The position numbers and the translations under genes are program-made. Below the pieces are notes generated by a model. That model was not told the origin of the DNA and did not search any database. It saw nothing but the letters and a program-made list of their open reading frames with translations. A stretch of 64,000 nt of DNA from Conchocele bisecta (lineage: Eukaryota > Mollusca > Bivalvia > Lucinida > Thyasiridae), in NCBI GenBank assembly GCA_029237695.1, contig CM055272.1:11210042-11274041 (forward strand), read 5' to 3'. Below are positions 61,606-64,000 of the stretch, piece by piece (position 1 is the stretch's first letter; each line of letters begins with the position of its first letter).

Positions 61606-64000
61606 CAATTAGGTGTATATTCAAAATTGGCTCTATTTATTTATTTTCTCATAATTTTCTCATAATTTGTTTATAATGGGATCAGTTTTTGAAAGTCAAT
61701 GACTTTTTAACATTTTCTTATAATTTCTTTTAATTTCTTACAGGATCAAAAAAAAAACAAACACAAAATTTAAAAAATCAAAGATGGCCGCCAACATGTA
61801 TACAATTATGACACGTCCATATTAAGTGGGGTAGACATAGCATATGCTACACCATAACATCAATGTTTTAGTGTGAATAGTAATTTAACGATGGGGTTAA
61901 TTCTTGCCGGGGAGCGCGATATCCGTGGCTTGACCCTTATTCGCATGTTTAGCTTTCTTGCAGGCGAGAGATGAATCCGGCTAATCTCGTTATAAGAGTA
62001 ATACGATCAGTGCTAATCCTACTACGTATGTGTGTGTGTGTGGTGGGGGAGGGGGTGAGAGGGGGGCTAAGTTACTTTAGTGTGGTGAAGATCTGACAGT
62101 AGATCCGGTTTGTCTAATGTCAGGGCTGGATAGTAATTGTATGCACATATTCAGTTACCCGCCCCTATCCATGCAGATGAAAAGTCCGTTTAAAGCCATT
62201 AAACATTAAACCGTTTGGAAATCTATCATTATATTGTATTAACATGACCATGAACATCAATGTTTCATTTTATTATTGCAACAGGTCCGTAACCAAGGGA
62301 TCGGTGCGGTCGGATGACTCCCTCCCCCACCTCCCTCGTACTGCCTTGATGTCCAATGTTTGATGCACTGAAATAAGAATTATTGTCAATACGTAGTCAT
62401 TTTATAATATTGATGCAAGAAGTCGTATTATGTGCCCCTGACCCCCTAGCTGCCTCGGGCCATTCAAGCCAATCGAAAAGACTTCCTGCTTCAAAAAGTC
62501 TGGTTACCATGGATACCGGTACATTCCATGCGGATATTGTGCCATTTTCCATTATAACGAAACCTAATATCTATATATGAACAACGATACTCAAATTATT
62601 AATGAGGTACACGAAAGTGTAGGCACAGCGATTGACATATCAAAGGGGATTTTGAAGAATTGTGAACTTGACTGGCTACGTAACAACCACCATTATTCAC
62701 TTCCCATATAAGGAAAGCAGCGTTGTTTTCACAGCGAAGAAGTGTGCTTAGCCTTTTGGATATGAAACAAAATAAAAACCCACGCCATTGCATCCTGAGT
62801 TATATAAATATTATGATAATGTTCACTCATATGGGAATATCCATTCTACTGCGTTTGAATACGTTATATTCTCAGCATTTATACTTGAAAAGTCTTTATC
62901 GGCACATTTATTATCGTAACAAAGTCGTAATAGTGACGACAATAGCATGAACATGGAATACCAATAACCAACCTTGAAACACTGCACATGGACAGTGCGA
63001 GTGTGATTGTCGGTGTAGCAAGAGACAAAATCAATCACTGGGTAATTATATAACATATACATATCGTATATATGTAGAGTCAATGGTGTGATCATGGTCA
63101 TCGCATCTCAGTTTATATACGACATATGATATTGTTATTGCCCAAAATAAAATAACATTTGGATGACGTATCATTTAAGAAGTCATATGCCGGTAGATTT
63201 GTACTAGGACATGTAAGTACATGTAGGAATAAGTTAATAACCAGTATGTGTGAGCCATATTCACATTACTCTATATATCTAAGAATGCAATACATGGTGT
63301 CATCCAGGCCATTACATCTCAGCTCATAAACGTCATATGCTGTAGTTATATACAATACAATCGCGTGTGGATGACCTATAAAATCATGATGACCTATGAT
63401 ATACAGGTAGGCATGTACTATGGAAATAGGATGGATTGAATGATTCAGTATTTGTGAGTCACGTATGTATGAATATTAAACTATCATGCGATCGAGATGA
63501 ATATGTTGTGAGTTCATGATGGAACATATGTTGAGGTCTAATTCATGAGATTGCTTGGTATACAGCAAGAATAAAAGTTACATAAAGTGTATTATGCGGT
63601 CATAATTCAGTTTATCTTGAACGCATATGTATGTATGTATATGTATCACAGTTATGAAGGGCGCTGTTTATGGGGGAATACCATACACTGTACTCATATA
63701 TGTTGTAGTCATATAATGTCCTCACATGGTATGTGTATAAGTGTCATAGCTGTAATTTATAATATCACAACCATATATCTAATATAATATATAATAGGTT
63801 ACATGCATTAATACGTTACTTTGTTTCAAATGGACATGATGGATTATTCTATGCTAATCTAGAATTATATCAGAAAGTTCCATCGTCCGTGTCTATTCAC
63901 ACCAACATACGACATATATTAGATCGTAAGAGACCAAACAGAGACACTTATTTTCACATGCACGTATTTGGGTAGTTGAAATTGCGATTCATGTATAAAT
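61606..64000. other. AT-rich region without recognisable genes
   Basis: A GT/GGGA-rich microsatellite lies at about 62029-62068. 63100-63560 has two or three loosely repeated blocks ('CATCTCAG(T/C)T(T/C)ATA', 'CGACATATGATATTG'/'CGTCATATGCTGTAG'). Frames up to about 92 codons have no protein-like features. I see nothing else. Confidence 0.45.

Overview
The window looks like accessory DNA of a marine mollusc, most likely a bivalve. This is inferred from the kinds of tandem repeat, the element that opens with a hairpin around AGCTCACCTGAGC and closes with a hairpin around AGGCCCATTTGGGCCT, the tRNA-derived SINE, and the mixture of Polinton, Tc1/mariner, tyrosine-recombinase and 2A-bearing LINE elements. 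I see no complete host gene. The only host candidates are one terminal exon (about 22.41-22.60 kb) and one CpG-rich possible promoter (44.35-45.25 kb), both weak. Almost everything else is mobile or tandemly repeated.

Layout. 1-3.3 kb: decayed ~190-200 bp tandem repeats with a small MITE. 3.37-10.73 kb: a discrete insertion made almost wholly of about fifteen 441-bp tandem units between two terminal hairpins; its uninterrupted target is visible in a second copy of the target repeat at 23.4 kb. 10.7-22.3 kb: more of the target repeat, a foldback MITE, several ~190-bp arrays with long poly-C tracts, and an 887-bp tandem duplication that trapped a Tc1 fragment. 23.2-29.5 kb: a nested stack, in which a repeat copy is interrupted by a mariner-like element with ~195-bp TIRs and a TA duplication, itself interrupted by a tyrosine-recombinase retroelement with split direct repeats and an SGNH-hydrolase-like gene but no reverse transcriptase. 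29.87-43.19 kb: a 13.3-kb Polinton/Maverick-type element with ~0.57-0.59-kb TIRs. 46.7-54.9 kb: decayed remains of a second, unrelated Polinton-like element with a family-B DNA polymerase and capsid-type genes, split by another 441-bp array. 55.0-59.2 kb: a decayed APE-type LINE with a 2A motif. 59.5-64 kb: ~158-bp tandem repeats and AT-rich DNA without genes.

The 29.87-43.19 kb element is the most interesting part. One strand carries a tightly packed virion and integration block: adenain-like protease, double-jelly-roll major capsid, basic core-like protein, minor capsid, membrane protein, DDE integrase, small conserved Polinton proteins and a packaging-ATPase fragment. It has no recognisable DNA polymerase. 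In that space is a cassette of small accessory genes. Three share a near-identical promoter box next to a TATA box, and three (two of those plus a plus-strand remnant) are followed 14-33 nt after the stop by a stem-loop that matches the metazoan replication-dependent histone mRNA 3' stem-loop. One is also followed by a purine-rich sequence like the U7-binding histone downstream element. Other genes of the element instead share a polyadenylation cassette. So the element appears to use two kinds of mRNA 3' end, which I do not know to be described for Polintons.

Many genes in both Polinton-like elements, the mariner and the LINE contain frameshifts, often in homopolymers. Some repeats (about 11.9-16.7 kb) are peppered with single-base insertions compared with sister arrays. 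Uncorrected long-read error is therefore a real alternative to biological decay for part of the damage.
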